IMG/VR virus record: IMGVR_UViG_3300030099_006395
Coordinates: 1-64,000 of that record
Strand: one strand, 5' to 3'
DNA: 64,000 nucleotides
Origin: a virus
In this document: positions 41,357 to 50,547 of the stretch, piece after piece
How the letters are laid out: each line of letters starts with the position of its first letter
Position numbering within the stretch: the first letter of the stretch is position 1
The notes under the pieces: model-generated
The model's input: the letters and a program-made list of their open reading frames with translations, nothing else
What the model was told of the DNA's origin: nothing
Databases searched by the model: none
Made by a program: the position numbers and the translations under genes

Positions 41357-43372
41357 ATGGATTATAAGAGATTTTCACTGTCAGATAATTTTATAGATGG
41401 TTACAAAAGAAAAAAACCCCCTTTCGGATTCAATGGATTAGGGGAACTTGTCTATATGAGAACTTATTCTCGTATAAAAGAAGACGGAAAAAACGAAATG
41501 TGGTGGGAAACTTGTCAACGAGTAGTTGAAGGTACTTACAACATGCAAAAAAAATGGATAGAATCACACCATTTAGGGTGGAATGCGTGGCAAGCTCAAA
41601 GGTCAGCTCAAGAAATGTACGACCGAATGTTTAATATGAAGTTTTTGCCACCTGGCCGAGGTCTATGGGCTATGGGAACACCAATCACAGAAGAACGAGG
41701 TTTATACGCCGCCCTTAACAATTGTGCATTTGTATCAACTGATAATCTCAAAGAGGATTTATCAAAACCATTCTGTTTCTTAATGGATGCTTCAATGGTT
41801 GGAGTTGGTGTAGGATTTGATACAAAGGGTGCAGAACAATTCGTAGTCAGAGGTCCTAAAACAGATAGAGAAACAGAAACATATGTAATACCTGATACAA
41901 GAGAAGGTTGGGTAGAATCTGTAAGACGATTATTAGATTCATACTTTCTTGGTATAACAGGTGTTAATTTTGATTATTCTAAAATTAGACCAGAGGGTGC
42001 ACCAATCAAAGGTTTTGGTGGTGTATCGAGTGGATACAAACCATTAGAAGAAGTACACAAATCTGTATCAGAATGTTTAGATAAAAACATAGGTTCACCA
42101 ATATCAATAACCACAATCGTAGACATAATGAATTTGATTGGTAAATGTGTTGTAGCAGGTAATGTTAGAAGAACTGCTGAAATAGTGTTTGGTGATCCTG
42201 AATCAGAAGAATATATTAATTTAAAAAATTATAAAAAGAACCCTCATAGAGAAATGTATGGTTGGACATCTAACAATTCAGTATTTGCTGAGTTAGGACA
42301 AGACTATACAGATATAGCAGAAAGAATTATAGACAATGGAGAACCAGGACTTGCGTGGTTAGATAATATGAAACACTATTCAAGAATGAAGAATGGTGGT
42401 GATGATAAAGACCATAGAGTTGCAGGTGGTAATCCTTGTCTTGAACAATCATTGGAATCATATGAATTATGTTGTTTGGTAGAAACATTTCCACATAATC
42501 ATAAAGATTTAGATGATTATTTAACAACATTAAAATACGCATATCTATATGCAAAAACTGTTACACTTGGAAAAACACATTGGCCTGAAACCAATCGTGT
42601 AATGTTGAGAAACAGAAGGATAGGTTGTAGTGTGAGTGGTATTGCACAATTCATTACACATAGAGGACAAGGTGAATTGAGAAATTGGTTGGAATCAGGT
42701 TATGATAAACTACAAGAGTATGATAAAAACTATTCAGATTGGTTTGCAGTACCTCGTAGTATAAAAACTACATCAGTAAAACCAAGTGGTACAGTTTCAT
42801 TGTTGGCTGGCTCTACACCAGGTCTACATTATCCAGAAAGTAGGTTCTATATCAGAAGAATTAGGTTATCGGTGAACTCACCATTAATCAAACCTTTAGA
42901 AAAAGCTGGTTATAAAATTGAACCTGCATTTGGTAGTGAAGATTCAACAGTAGTAATCGAAGTACCTGTAGATGTAGGTGAAGGAATCAGAACAGTGAGT
43001 GAAGTTCCAATGTGGGAACAAATGGCATTAGCAGCATTTATGCAAAGGTATTGGGCGGATAATCAAGTAAGTTGTACGGTTACATTTGACCCTGAAAAAG
43101 AAGGTCCTATGATAGCGACAGCACTTAACTATTTTCAATATCAGTTAAAAGGTATCTCATTCTTACCTAAATTAGAATTAGGTGCTTATAAACAAATGCC
43201 ATATGAAGAAATATCTGAAAAAAAATATAACGAAATGGTAAAGAAATTAAGTTTCTTATCATTCAGACAGGTAAAAGGTAATGAAGCTGAGATTGATAAA
43301 TTCTGTAATAATGACACTTGTGAAATTGATTTGGAAGCAATTAAAGAAACTCAAGAAATGGAGAACGCATAA
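41357..43372 (+). CDS. nrdJ: Adenosylcobalamin-dependent ribonucleotide reductase (class II)
   Basis: 671 aa, single chain. LPPGRGLWAMGT and NNCAFVST (Cys123, redox cysteine), NPCLEQS with Cys361 as the probable thiyl radical site and Glu363, ELCCL, and KPSGTVSLLAGSTPGLHYPES near the substrate site match monomeric B12-dependent ribonucleoside-triphosphate reductases. It makes dNTPs for replication without oxygen or a second subunit, but needs host cobalamin. T4 uses class Ia instead. No NrdA/NrdB or B12 riboswitch was seen. The C-terminal NDTCEID lacks a full CxxC swinging pair. Confidence 0.92.
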   Translation: MDYKRFSLSDNFIDGYKRKKPPFGFNGLGELVYMRTYSRIKEDGKNEMWWETCQRVVEGTYNMQKKWIESHHLGWNAWQAQRSAQEMYDRMFNMKFLPPGRGLWAMGTPITEERGLYAALNNCAFVSTDNLKEDLSKPFCFLMDASMVGVGVGFDTKGAEQFVVRGPKTDRETETYVIPDTREGWVESVRRLLDSYFLGITGVNFDYSKIRPEGAPIKGFGGVSSGYKPLEEVHKSVSECLDKNIGSPISITTIVDIMNLIGKCVVAGNVRRTAEIVFGDPESEEYINLKNYKKNPHREMYGWTSNNSVFAELGQDYTDIAERIIDNGEPGLAWLDNMKHYSRMKNGGDDKDHRVAGGNPCLEQSLESYELCCLVETFPHNHKDLDDYLTTLKYAYLYAKTVTLGKTHWPETNRVMLRNRRIGCSVSGIAQFITHRGQGELRNWLESGYDKLQEYDKNYSDWFAVPRSIKTTSVKPSGTVSLLAGSTPGLHYPESRFYIRRIRLSVNSPLIKPLEKAGYKIEPAFGSEDSTVVIEVPVDVGEGIRTVSEVPMWEQMALAAFMQRYWADNQVSCTVTFDPEKEGPMIATALNYFQYQLKGISFLPKLELGAYKQMPYEEISEKKYNEMVKKLSFLSFRQVKGNEAEIDKFCNNDTCEIDLEAIKETQEMENA

Positions 43373-43577
43373 TCCATTTACCAAACATCCGAAACAAAAT
43401 GCGGATGAAACTTGGTGGGAACATTTAAAGTTTGCAACTCATATTGGGTTTAGATTATTTTTTACATCATTTTATTTTATAATACATGGTGTACTTCCAT
43501 TTATTAAAATACCGAAATGGATTAACATTTCTGCTACGGCAGAATATTTATTAAAAGAGAATAGGAAAAGAAAATAA
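43281..43577 (+). CDS. Small membrane protein, DUF6356-like
   Basis: The recognisable part starts at HNPFTKHPKQNADETWWEHLKFA and is followed by two hydrophobic segments (RLFFTSFYFIIHGVLPF), as in DUF6356-type small membrane proteins. The start is unclear: the ATG at 43281 would overlap the reductase gene by 92 nt, TTG 43326 or a non-AUG codon nearer 43356 are alternatives, and the conserved part begins only at about residue 30. Probably an inner-membrane protein of unknown function. Confidence 0.6.
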   Translation: MKLRLINSVIMTLVKLIWKQLKKLKKWRTHNPFTKHPKQNADETWWEHLKFATHIGFRLFFTSFYFIIHGVLPFIKIPKWINISATAEYLLKENRKRK

Positions 43578-44074
43578 TGAAAATAGATTGGAAGAAATCA
43601 GTAATAATATTAAGTGGTGGGTTCGACCCAATACACAAAGGACATATGAGAATGTTCAGAGAAGCTAGTAATTTAGGACATCAAGTAATCGTAGGATTAA
43701 ATTCAGACGAATGGTTAACAAGAAAAAAAGGTAAACCATTTATGGAGTTCTACGAAAGAAAAGAAATACTTGAAGGTATAAAATATATTAGTTCAGTTGT
43801 AAAGTTTGATGATTCTGATGATACTGCTAATTCACTAATTACTCAAGTTAGAACTACATATAATGGTGGAATGTTTAATCACGACTTTGAAGATAAAAAC
43901 CCAACAGGTAGAAATGATTATAGGATATATTTCGCTAATGGTGGAGATAGAGGTAAAGGTAACACACCTGAAATGGACACTTGTAGAAAACTCGATGTAA
44001 CAATGTTATGGGGAATAGGTGGTGGTAAAATTCAATCATCATCATGGTTAATTAATGGAGGAAAAAATGAGTAG
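43577..44074 (+). CDS. Cytidylyltransferase-like nucleotidyltransferase, 165 aa
   Basis: ILSGGFDPIHKGHMRMFREA carries the HxGH nucleotide-binding motif of the cytidylyltransferase superfamily, with NGGDRGKGNTPE and GIGGGKIQSSSWL further on, a pattern like RfaE/HldE-type or phage nucleotidyltransferases. It transfers a nucleotide to a sugar or alcohol phosphate. The substrate is unknown; the nearby glycan genes suggest a role in activating a sugar. The start overlaps the previous stop. Confidence 0.75.
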   Translation: MKIDWKKSVIILSGGFDPIHKGHMRMFREASNLGHQVIVGLNSDEWLTRKKGKPFMEFYERKEILEGIKYISSVVKFDDSDDTANSLITQVRTTYNGGMFNHDFEDKNPTGRNDYRIYFANGGDRGKGNTPEMDTCRKLDVTMLWGIGGGKIQSSSWLINGGKNE

Positions 44075-44222
44075 AGGAACACCTGAACAATATTTACAGA
44101 TGTTTTTGTCTGAACAAATTATGCCAAATGAATGGTATAGGATATTAAAAGAAAGACCTGATGTAAATAAATTATATCAAAAATACCTGGAGAAAAGAAA
44201 TGTGGAACATAAAACTAATTAA
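44067..44222 (+). CDS. Small hypothetical protein, 51 aa
   Basis: ATG 44067 with SD (GGAGG) inside the end of the cytidylyltransferase gene. The sequence (SRGTPEQYLQMFLSEQIMP...) is helical with no known motif. Its stop overlaps the start of the trypsin gene by 23 nt. Accepted because of the good SD and because it fills the gap exactly. Confidence 0.5.
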   Translation: MSRGTPEQYLQMFLSEQIMPNEWYRILKERPDVNKLYQKYLEKRNVEHKTN

Positions 44223-45537
44223 AAATATATTTAAAGTATTTTGTTTACTTGGATTAATACTATTATTTTGTAATAGTTGTCAAGATTCAAATCCAATGAC
44301 AATGGAAGAACCTTGTTGTGTGAATCCTCCTGATTTAGATTTAAGGTCTGAAGAACAACATACGGTGATGCCTGGTGAACTACCACAACCAATGATTGTC
44401 GGTGGTGAGGAAGTAAACCCAGCTTGTCCTAATTGTAAATATGATTTCATGGTTTCATTACAAACAGATGGTTGGTTTGGTGGACACTTTTGTGGTGGTT
44501 CATTGGTTAGAGAAGATTGGGTTGTGACAGCTGCTCATTGTGTTCAAGGTACTTCACCAAATAGTATTGAAGTGGTTATCGGATTACATAATGTAAACGG
44601 AACTACAGGACAACAAACAAGAAATGTATCGGAAATAATCATACATCCACAATATAGTGGTAACTCTTTAAATAACGATTATGCTCTGTTGAGATTATCA
44701 TCACCAATCACAGATTTTGAACCGATTAAATTATGTACAGATACTGCACACGATGAAGAACCTGTAATGTCAACAACAATGGGTTGGGGAGCAATATATA
44801 GTGGTGGTCCTTCATCAAGTGTATTACTTGAAGTAGATGTACCCATTGATGATTCTTGTGGTAACTATTCTAATTCAGATATAACAAACAATATGGTATG
44901 TGCTGGTGATGGAAATGGTGGTGAAGATTCTTGTCAAGGAGATAGTGGAGGCCCTTTGATTATGACAAACTCTGATGGTGAGTATGAGTTAATCGGAATA
45001 GTAAGTTGGGGTTATGGTTGTGCTGAAGCTCAGTATCCGGGTGTGTACTCTAAAATTCATAGTAGATTAAATTGGTTCTTTAGTTACATTGGAGAACCTG
45101 AAGAAGATTTTGTAGTAGATTTATATGGTGATGTTAACTTTGATAATTCATTGGATATAACAGATGTTATATTATTGATTAACTTTGTTTTAGGACAAAC
45201 ACCAACAGAAGAGGAATCATTAACTGCTGATATGAATCAAGATGGTATTGTAAATATACTTGATGTGATATTGTTAGTTAATGAAATATTAGGAACAACA
45301 TTTAGTCAATCTGTACAATGGTTGGAAGAAAACTTTCCATCATTAAAAACAAAAGAAAGATTAAGTAAATTAGATAAATCACAATTTTTTGCAAAAAGAA
45401 ACAATTGTATTCAATTACAAAAAGAATTTGATATCTTACTAAAAGAATATGAAGAATTAGAAACAAGATATAGATTACTACAGAAATTAGATTTAGATAA
45501 ACAAAAAATTATAAAAAAATTATCGGAGGAAAAATGA
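44200..45537 (+). CDS. Trypsin-like serine protease lipoprotein with dockerin-type repeats
   Basis: 445 aa. The N-terminus has a membrane signal with a lipobox ending at Cys27 (LILLFCNSC). IVGGEE (66-71) is the chymotrypsin-fold N-terminus, followed by TAAHC (His113), NNDYALLRL (Asp160) and CQGDSGGP (Ser249). Asp243, six residues before Ser249, predicts Arg/Lys specificity. Disulfide cysteines are conserved. Residues 309-365 are two dockerin-type calcium repeats (GDVNFDNSLDITDVILLINFVLG and a second copy), then a coiled coil. It would be exported and lipid-anchored, an unusual phage gene probably taken from a host. Residue 65 is Met, not Arg, so activation differs from trypsinogen. Confidence 0.88.
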   Translation: MWNIKLIKNIFKVFCLLGLILLFCNSCQDSNPMTMEEPCCVNPPDLDLRSEEQHTVMPGELPQPMIVGGEEVNPACPNCKYDFMVSLQTDGWFGGHFCGGSLVREDWVVTAAHCVQGTSPNSIEVVIGLHNVNGTTGQQTRNVSEIIIHPQYSGNSLNNDYALLRLSSPITDFEPIKLCTDTAHDEEPVMSTTMGWGAIYSGGPSSSVLLEVDVPIDDSCGNYSNSDITNNMVCAGDGNGGEDSCQGDSGGPLIMTNSDGEYELIGIVSWGYGCAEAQYPGVYSKIHSRLNWFFSYIGEPEEDFVVDLYGDVNFDNSLDITDVILLINFVLGQTPTEEESLTADMNQDGIVNILDVILLVNEILGTTFSQSVQWLEENFPSLKTKERLSKLDKSQFFAKRNNCIQLQKEFDILLKEYEELETRYRLLQKLDLDKQKIIKKLSEEK

Positions 45538-45923
45538 TGGGGAAAAAAATGGATAAACATATTTACTCAGCAAAACTTCAAAGAGTCGTAGATGGTGACA
45601 CTTGTGATGCTCTAATTGACTTGGGTTTTGATACTTGGGTTAAGAAAAGAATTAGATTTTATGGAGTGGATACTTGGGAATCAAGGACACGGAACAAAGA
45701 AGAAAAGGTAAAAGGATTAGCTGCAAAAGCATATACAAAAGATTTATTAGAAAATTCAGACGAGGGTAAGTTCTTATTAAAATCTCACGGAGTTGGGAAA
45801 TATGGACGGGTCCTCGGTGAACTATTTGTAAAAGGTCACGAACAATCAGTAAATGAATTGTTGAAAGAAAACGGACATGCTAGTGCTTACTATGGTGGAA
45901 AGAAAAAAGTGTTCGGAGGATAA
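45534..45923 (+). CDS. Staphylococcal nuclease-like endonuclease
   Basis: 129 aa. RVVDGDTCDALIDLGF, RIRFYGVDTWESR and GKYGRVLGELF carry the thermonuclease core with its calcium-binding Asp, the catalytic Arg, Asp and Glu, and the second Arg. It cuts DNA or RNA. No signal peptide is visible, so it may act inside the cell, for example on host nucleic acid. The ATGATG start overlaps the trypsin stop. Confidence 0.88.
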   Translation: MMGKKMDKHIYSAKLQRVVDGDTCDALIDLGFDTWVKKRIRFYGVDTWESRTRNKEEKVKGLAAKAYTKDLLENSDEGKFLLKSHGVGKYGRVLGELFVKGHEQSVNELLKENGHASAYYGGKKKVFGG

Positions 45924-46322
45924 ATGAAAATAGGTTTTACTTGTAGTTGTTTTGATTTATTACACGCTGGACATATATTGATGTTAAAAGATGCTAAATC
46001 ACAATGTGATAAATTAATAGTTGGATTACAAACAGACCCAACATTAGACAGGCCAGAAAAAAACAAACCAATCCAAACATTAAAAGAACGTAAGATACAA
46101 CTTGAAGCTGTAAAATATGTAGATGATATATTTGTATATGATACGGAGGAAGAGTTGTATCATTTGTTAAAATTAATAAATCCTGATATAAGAATATTAG
46201 GTTCTGATTATGAAGATGGTAGATATTATACCGGAGTGGAGTTAAATATTCCAATATATTTTCATAAAAGAAATCATAATTATTCCTCAACAAATTTACG
46301 AAAAAAAGCTTGTTTAAAATAA
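45924..46322 (+). CDS. Glycerol-3-phosphate cytidylyltransferase-like protein
   Basis: 132 aa. FTCSCFDLLHAGHILMLKDAK has the HAGH motif, RPEKNKPIQTLKERKIQLEA matches the substrate-recognition segment, and HNYSSTNLRKK is the ISTTxLR-type signature of TagD/GCT enzymes. It would make a CDP-activated alcohol or sugar from CTP. The second nucleotidyltransferase in 2.5 kb. It may feed the glycosyltransferases downstream. Confidence 0.82.
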   Translation: MKIGFTCSCFDLLHAGHILMLKDAKSQCDKLIVGLQTDPTLDRPEKNKPIQTLKERKIQLEAVKYVDDIFVYDTEEELYHLLKLINPDIRILGSDYEDGRYYTGVELNIPIYFHKRNHNYSSTNLRKKACLK

Positions 46323-46338
46323 ATAAAGGTTGTATATT
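46301..46338 (+). promoter_or_regulatory. Promoter of gp43 (TTGTTT-N17-TATATT)
   Basis: AAAAAAAGCTTGTTT (46301-46315) is identical to 30579-30593 before the family A polymerase. TTGTTT (46310-46315) and TATATT (46333-46338) are 17 nt apart. The predicted start coincides with the gp43 ATG at 46344, and no SD is present. Confidence 0.6.
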
Positions 46339-46343
46339 CTAGT

Positions 46344-48857
46344 ATGTATCAAAATATATATGTAAAGCGCACAAAAACATCAAGTGAAGTTCATCTTTGG
46401 GATGACAAAACTGGTTATACAAAATTTCAGTATAAACCATATGCTTATCTAAAATCACCGAGTGGAACATATCGTTCTTTGTATGGTGACAAACTCAAGA
46501 AAGTAAACTTTTGGACACAAGAAGACTTGCAAGAGGGTAGAGTATTTGAATCAGATGTACCAATTGAAACTCGTGTATTAGTTGATATGTATGGAGACTC
46601 GGATGAGGTTTCGGAAGGACATCGTGAGGTTTATTTTGATATTGAGGTTGAAGTAAAAGATGGTTTTCCAGATCCCAAACGAGCTGATAATAAGATAACT
46701 GCTATTGCATTGTATGATAAATCAACAGACAAATATCATTGTTATGTTTTGGGTAATGTTCCAAATACAGATGTGGTTGAATCCTTTCAATCAGAAGAAG
46801 AATTACTACAAAGGTTTTATCAGAAATATCTTGAAATCAATCCAACGATATTAAGTGGTTGGAACATTGATGGTTTTGATATCCCTTATCTATATAACAG
46901 AACAACACGAGTTTTAGGTGAACAATTTGCAAATGCTCTTTCGCCGATTGGTGAGGTATTTTATTCTGAAAATAAAAATCAATATAAGATAGCAGGTGTG
47001 TCTTGTCTTGATTACATGAGACTATATAAGTGGTTCACATATACACAACAATCATCATATAGATTGGATTTCATAGGACAATTAGAAGTTGGTATTGGTA
47101 AGATTGAATATGAGGGAACATTACAAGATTTATACGAAACGGATATTGAAAAGTATATTGAATATAACTTAAACGATGTTAAGATTGTAAAGGCGTTAGA
47201 TGATAAACTAAAGTTTATTGATTTGGCTCGTGGTTTAGGACATCTTGGACATATTCCATATGAAGAAAACTTTTTCAGTAGTAGATATTGTGAAGGTGCT
47301 ATGTTGGTTTATATGAAAAAGATTGGTGTAGTTGCACCAAATAAACAACATAGATCTTATCAGAGGTCTGATGAAGACAGATTTGCAGGTGCTTATGTCA
47401 AAGACCCTAAACCAGGTAGATACGAATGGGTGTTTGATTTAGATTTAACTTCTATGTATCCTTCAGTTATCATGTCATTGAATATATCACCTGAAACCAA
47501 GATGGGTAAATTAGTTGGTTGGAACGCTGAAGAGTTTGTAAAGGGTACACCAAAAACTTATACTCTTATGGTTGGTGATAAAGAAAAAGGTAGATATAAT
47601 CAAGATGAATTAAAACAAATGTTTGACAATAATAAAGTTTCCATATCTTCAAATGGCATAATGTATCGTTATGATAAAAAAGGTTTAGTTCCTGTGTTAT
47701 TAGAAAAGTGGTTTAACGAAAGAGTTGAATACAAAAAACTAATGAAGAAATATGGTGACGAAGGTGTTACAGAAAAGTATGAATATTTCAAGAGAAGACA
47801 ACATGTACAGAAAATTATTCTAAACTCATTGTATGGTGTGTTGGGATTACCTGTGTTTAGATTCTATGATGTGGACAACGCTGAGGCCACTACATTGACA
47901 GGCCAAGAGTTAATCAAGTTTACAGAGAAGATTGCTAATAGTTATTACAATAAACAATTGGGTGATACAAAAGATTATTGTATCTACACCGACACCGATT
48001 CAGTATTTTATCCTTCCATTCCATTGATTCAGAAAGATTATCCAGATGCAGACTTATCTGATGATAAGTTTATGACGGAAAAGATATTAGAAAAAGCTGG
48101 TGTTGTTCAAGATTTTATAAATGATTCGTATAATCTTTTTGCTGAAAGATTGTTGAATGTAAAAGGTGGTCACAGATTTGATATCAAACAAGAGTGTGTG
48201 GCTAAATCGGCATTTTGGGTTACGAAGAAAAGATATGGACAATGGATTATTAACGATGGTGGTGTGGTTTGTGATAAACTTGATGTTAAAGGTTTGGACA
48301 TTGTGAGAAGTAACTTTCCTGTGGCAATGAGAAAGTTAATGACAGAAGTTCTTCAAGATATATTGTCAAATGAAGACAAAGAATTAATTGACGATAAGAT
48401 AATTTCATTTAAAAAAGAAATGAAAACTTTACCATTAGAAGATATAGCTTTACCAACTGGTGTTAAGAATTTAGGTAAGTTTGCTGACAAAAGAAAAGTT
48501 GGTAAGTTATATGGTAAGGGTAGTATAATGACACCAATGCACAAAGGTACACCTGTGCATGTGAAAGCTGCTTGGATTTATAATGATTTATTAAAGCATT
48601 ATGGTTTGAATAATGTTGAACAAATTAAAAATAGTGAAAAGATTAAGTGGGTTTATCTTAAAGACAATCCTTTAAGTATATCACAGATTGCTTTCAAAGG
48701 TTATGATGACCCAAAAGAAATTATGGATTATATTAATCAGTATGTAAATCATAGTAAATTGTTTGAGAAAGCCTTGAAGAAAAAAATAGATATGTTTTAT
48801 GATTCAATGGGTTGGACATTAGTTGACAAAAAAAATACATTAGAAAGATTTTTTTAA
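46344..48857 (+). CDS. 43: Family B DNA polymerase (gp43-like)
   Basis: 837 aa. Exonuclease motif I YFDIEVEV (Asp99, Glu101), polymerase motif A DLDLTSMYPSVI (Asp367), motif B KIILNSLYGVLG and motif C YTDTDSV (Asp550, Asp552) are all intact. The C-terminus GWTLVDKKNTLERFF is a probable clamp-binding tail. It is the replicative polymerase, working with gp45, gp44 and the gp62-like protein just downstream. The start lacks an SD and appears leaderless. Confidence 0.95.
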   Translation: MYQNIYVKRTKTSSEVHLWDDKTGYTKFQYKPYAYLKSPSGTYRSLYGDKLKKVNFWTQEDLQEGRVFESDVPIETRVLVDMYGDSDEVSEGHREVYFDIEVEVKDGFPDPKRADNKITAIALYDKSTDKYHCYVLGNVPNTDVVESFQSEEELLQRFYQKYLEINPTILSGWNIDGFDIPYLYNRTTRVLGEQFANALSPIGEVFYSENKNQYKIAGVSCLDYMRLYKWFTYTQQSSYRLDFIGQLEVGIGKIEYEGTLQDLYETDIEKYIEYNLNDVKIVKALDDKLKFIDLARGLGHLGHIPYEENFFSSRYCEGAMLVYMKKIGVVAPNKQHRSYQRSDEDRFAGAYVKDPKPGRYEWVFDLDLTSMYPSVIMSLNISPETKMGKLVGWNAEEFVKGTPKTYTLMVGDKEKGRYNQDELKQMFDNNKVSISSNGIMYRYDKKGLVPVLLEKWFNERVEYKKLMKKYGDEGVTEKYEYFKRRQHVQKIILNSLYGVLGLPVFRFYDVDNAEATTLTGQELIKFTEKIANSYYNKQLGDTKDYCIYTDTDSVFYPSIPLIQKDYPDADLSDDKFMTEKILEKAGVVQDFINDSYNLFAERLLNVKGGHRFDIKQECVAKSAFWVTKKRYGQWIINDGGVVCDKLDVKGLDIVRSNFPVAMRKLMTEVLQDILSNEDKELIDDKIISFKKEMKTLPLEDIALPTGVKNLGKFADKRKVGKLYGKGSIMTPMHKGTPVHVKAAWIYNDLLKHYGLNNVEQIKNSEKIKWVYLKDNPLSISQIAFKGYDDPKEIMDYINQYVNHSKLFEKALKKKIDMFYDSMGWTLVDKKNTLERFF

Positions 48858-48890
48858 ACGTTGACTTATATTATAAAAAATTTGTATATT
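48857..48890 (+). promoter_or_regulatory. Sigma70-like promoter of sliding clamp gene
   Basis: TTGACT (48861-48866), 18-nt spacer, TATATT (48885-48890). Shares the 15-mer AACGTTGACTTATAT with the gp32 promoter. Confidence 0.65.
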
Positions 48891-48922
48891 AATAAAAATA
48901 ATAGTTATAGGAGAAATGTAAG

Positions 48923-49642
48923 ATGCAAAAAAGTAAGTTAGATAGATTCATTCAAAAATACAACTTGGGTGGAAATGTCAATTCAGTAAAGTGGAAATCA
49001 AATGGTTCATCTTTGTCAACTTCATTTGTTACACCAGACAAATCTTTATTAGGTAATGTCAAAGTTGACAATTTTAAATTTGAAGACGCTGAACTTGGTG
49101 TATATCAAACCGACCAATTAAAAAGTTTGATAAATGTGTTGGGTGAAGATGTATCTTTAAATTTATTAAAAGTGGGTGACAAAGCAGTATCACTAAATGT
49201 TAAAAATGGAAGTGTTTCTATTGATTATGTATTAAGTGATTTATCTGTAATAGCAGACCCACCAGCCTTAAAAAGACTTCCGGAGTTTGGAACACGTATT
49301 AAACTTGATGGTAGTTTTATTAATAGTTTTATAAAAGGTAAATCTGCTTTAAGTGATATTGATTCATTTGCAGTTGTAAATGGAAAAAATGGTTGTGAGG
49401 TTATAATTGGATACGCTTCAACAAATACTAACAGAGTTAATATACCTGTTGATTGTACAGAGTGTGACATTACAAGTCCAATCATATTCAACGCTAATTT
49501 GTTTAAAGAAATGTTGATGGCTAACAAAGAATGTACATCTGCAATTCTTGAAGTTTCTACCGAAGGTTTAGCCAAAGTAAACTTTAAAGTTGATGATTAT
49601 GATTCGGAATATTTTATTGTAGCAATGCAGGATGTTGATTAA
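48923..49642 (+). CDS. 45: Sliding clamp (gp45-like)
   Basis: 239 aa, near T4 gp45 (228 aa). The internal repeat of the clamp fold and the segments WKSNGSSLSTSFVTPDKSL, LGVYQTDQLKSLINVLGED and a final DYDSEYFIVAMQDVD fit marine T4-like clamps. A trimer encircles DNA and tethers gp43; in T4 it also activates late transcription with gp55 and gp33, which are not in this window. Its own promoter; the stop overlaps gp44 (TAATG). Confidence 0.85.
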   Translation: MQKSKLDRFIQKYNLGGNVNSVKWKSNGSSLSTSFVTPDKSLLGNVKVDNFKFEDAELGVYQTDQLKSLINVLGEDVSLNLLKVGDKAVSLNVKNGSVSIDYVLSDLSVIADPPALKRLPEFGTRIKLDGSFINSFIKGKSALSDIDSFAVVNGKNGCEVIIGYASTNTNRVNIPVDCTECDITSPIIFNANLFKEMLMANKECTSAILEVSTEGLAKVNFKVDDYDSEYFIVAMQDVD

Positions 49643-50547
49643 TGAGTCATAGTTTATGGGTAGAAAAATATCGTCCTAAAGACTTATCAACTTACATTGG
49701 TAACGAGCATCTTAAAAATAAGGTAAAGGTATATCTTGAGTCAGAAGATGTACCACACCTTCTCCTTTATGGAAAGGCTGGTACTGGTAAGACAACATTG
49801 GCTAAGATTATTACATCTAATATAGATTGTGATTACATGTACATAAATGCTTCTGATGAGAATAGTGTTGATGCTGTTAGGTTCAAGATAAGGTCTTTTG
49901 CAGCTTCTGTTGGTTTCAAAGATTTGAAGGTTATCATACTCGATGAGGCTGATTATCTTACACCAAATGCACAGGCTGCATTGAGAAACCTAATGGAAAC
50001 ATTTTCAAAACATTGTCGATTCATTCTAACTTGTAATTATGTAGAGAGAATAATCGACCCAATCCAATCAAGATGTCAATCATATAAAGTTATACCACCT
50101 TCAAAGAAAGATATAGCCCAACATGTTGTAAAAATATTAGAGACGGAACAATGTTCTTTTGATTTAAAAGATGTAGCTATGGTAGTAAACGCTGGTTATC
50201 CTGATATTCGTAGAGTTATTAATTCTGTACAACGGCAAATAGTTGATAATACTTTAAAAATCGATACAAGTTCAATAATACAAAACAATTACAAAATACA
50301 GTTATTACAAATGTTATCGGATGGTAGTAAATTAAACGATATAAGAAAGTTGATAGCTGATAATTCTATAAGTGATTATTCTGAATTATATAGATTGTTG
50401 TATGATGAGGTAGAAACTTATAGTAATGGTAAAGTGGCAGAGTGTATCTTAAATATTGCAGAAGCTCAGTATCAAGATGTTAATGTGGTAGATAAAGAAA
50501 TTAATTTTATGTCATTAATAATAAGAATAACAAGGATAATTAAATGA
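49642..50547 (+). CDS. 44: Clamp loader large subunit (gp44-like)
   Basis: 301 aa. Walker A GKAGTGKTT (44-52), Walker B with DEAD box D101-E-A-D104, sensor 1 FILTCNYVERII with the arginine finger region SRCQSY, and sensor 2 PDIRRVINSVQ are present. AAA+ ATPase that loads gp45 on primer-template DNA. Directly follows gp45, as in T4, and its stop overlaps the next gene (ATGA). Confidence 0.93.
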   Translation: MSHSLWVEKYRPKDLSTYIGNEHLKNKVKVYLESEDVPHLLLYGKAGTGKTTLAKIITSNIDCDYMYINASDENSVDAVRFKIRSFAASVGFKDLKVIILDEADYLTPNAQAALRNLMETFSKHCRFILTCNYVERIIDPIQSRCQSYKVIPPSKKDIAQHVVKILETEQCSFDLKDVAMVVNAGYPDIRRVINSVQRQIVDNTLKIDTSSIIQNNYKIQLLQMLSDGSKLNDIRKLIADNSISDYSELYRLLYDEVETYSNGKVAECILNIAEAQYQDVNVVDKEINFMSLIIRITRIIK

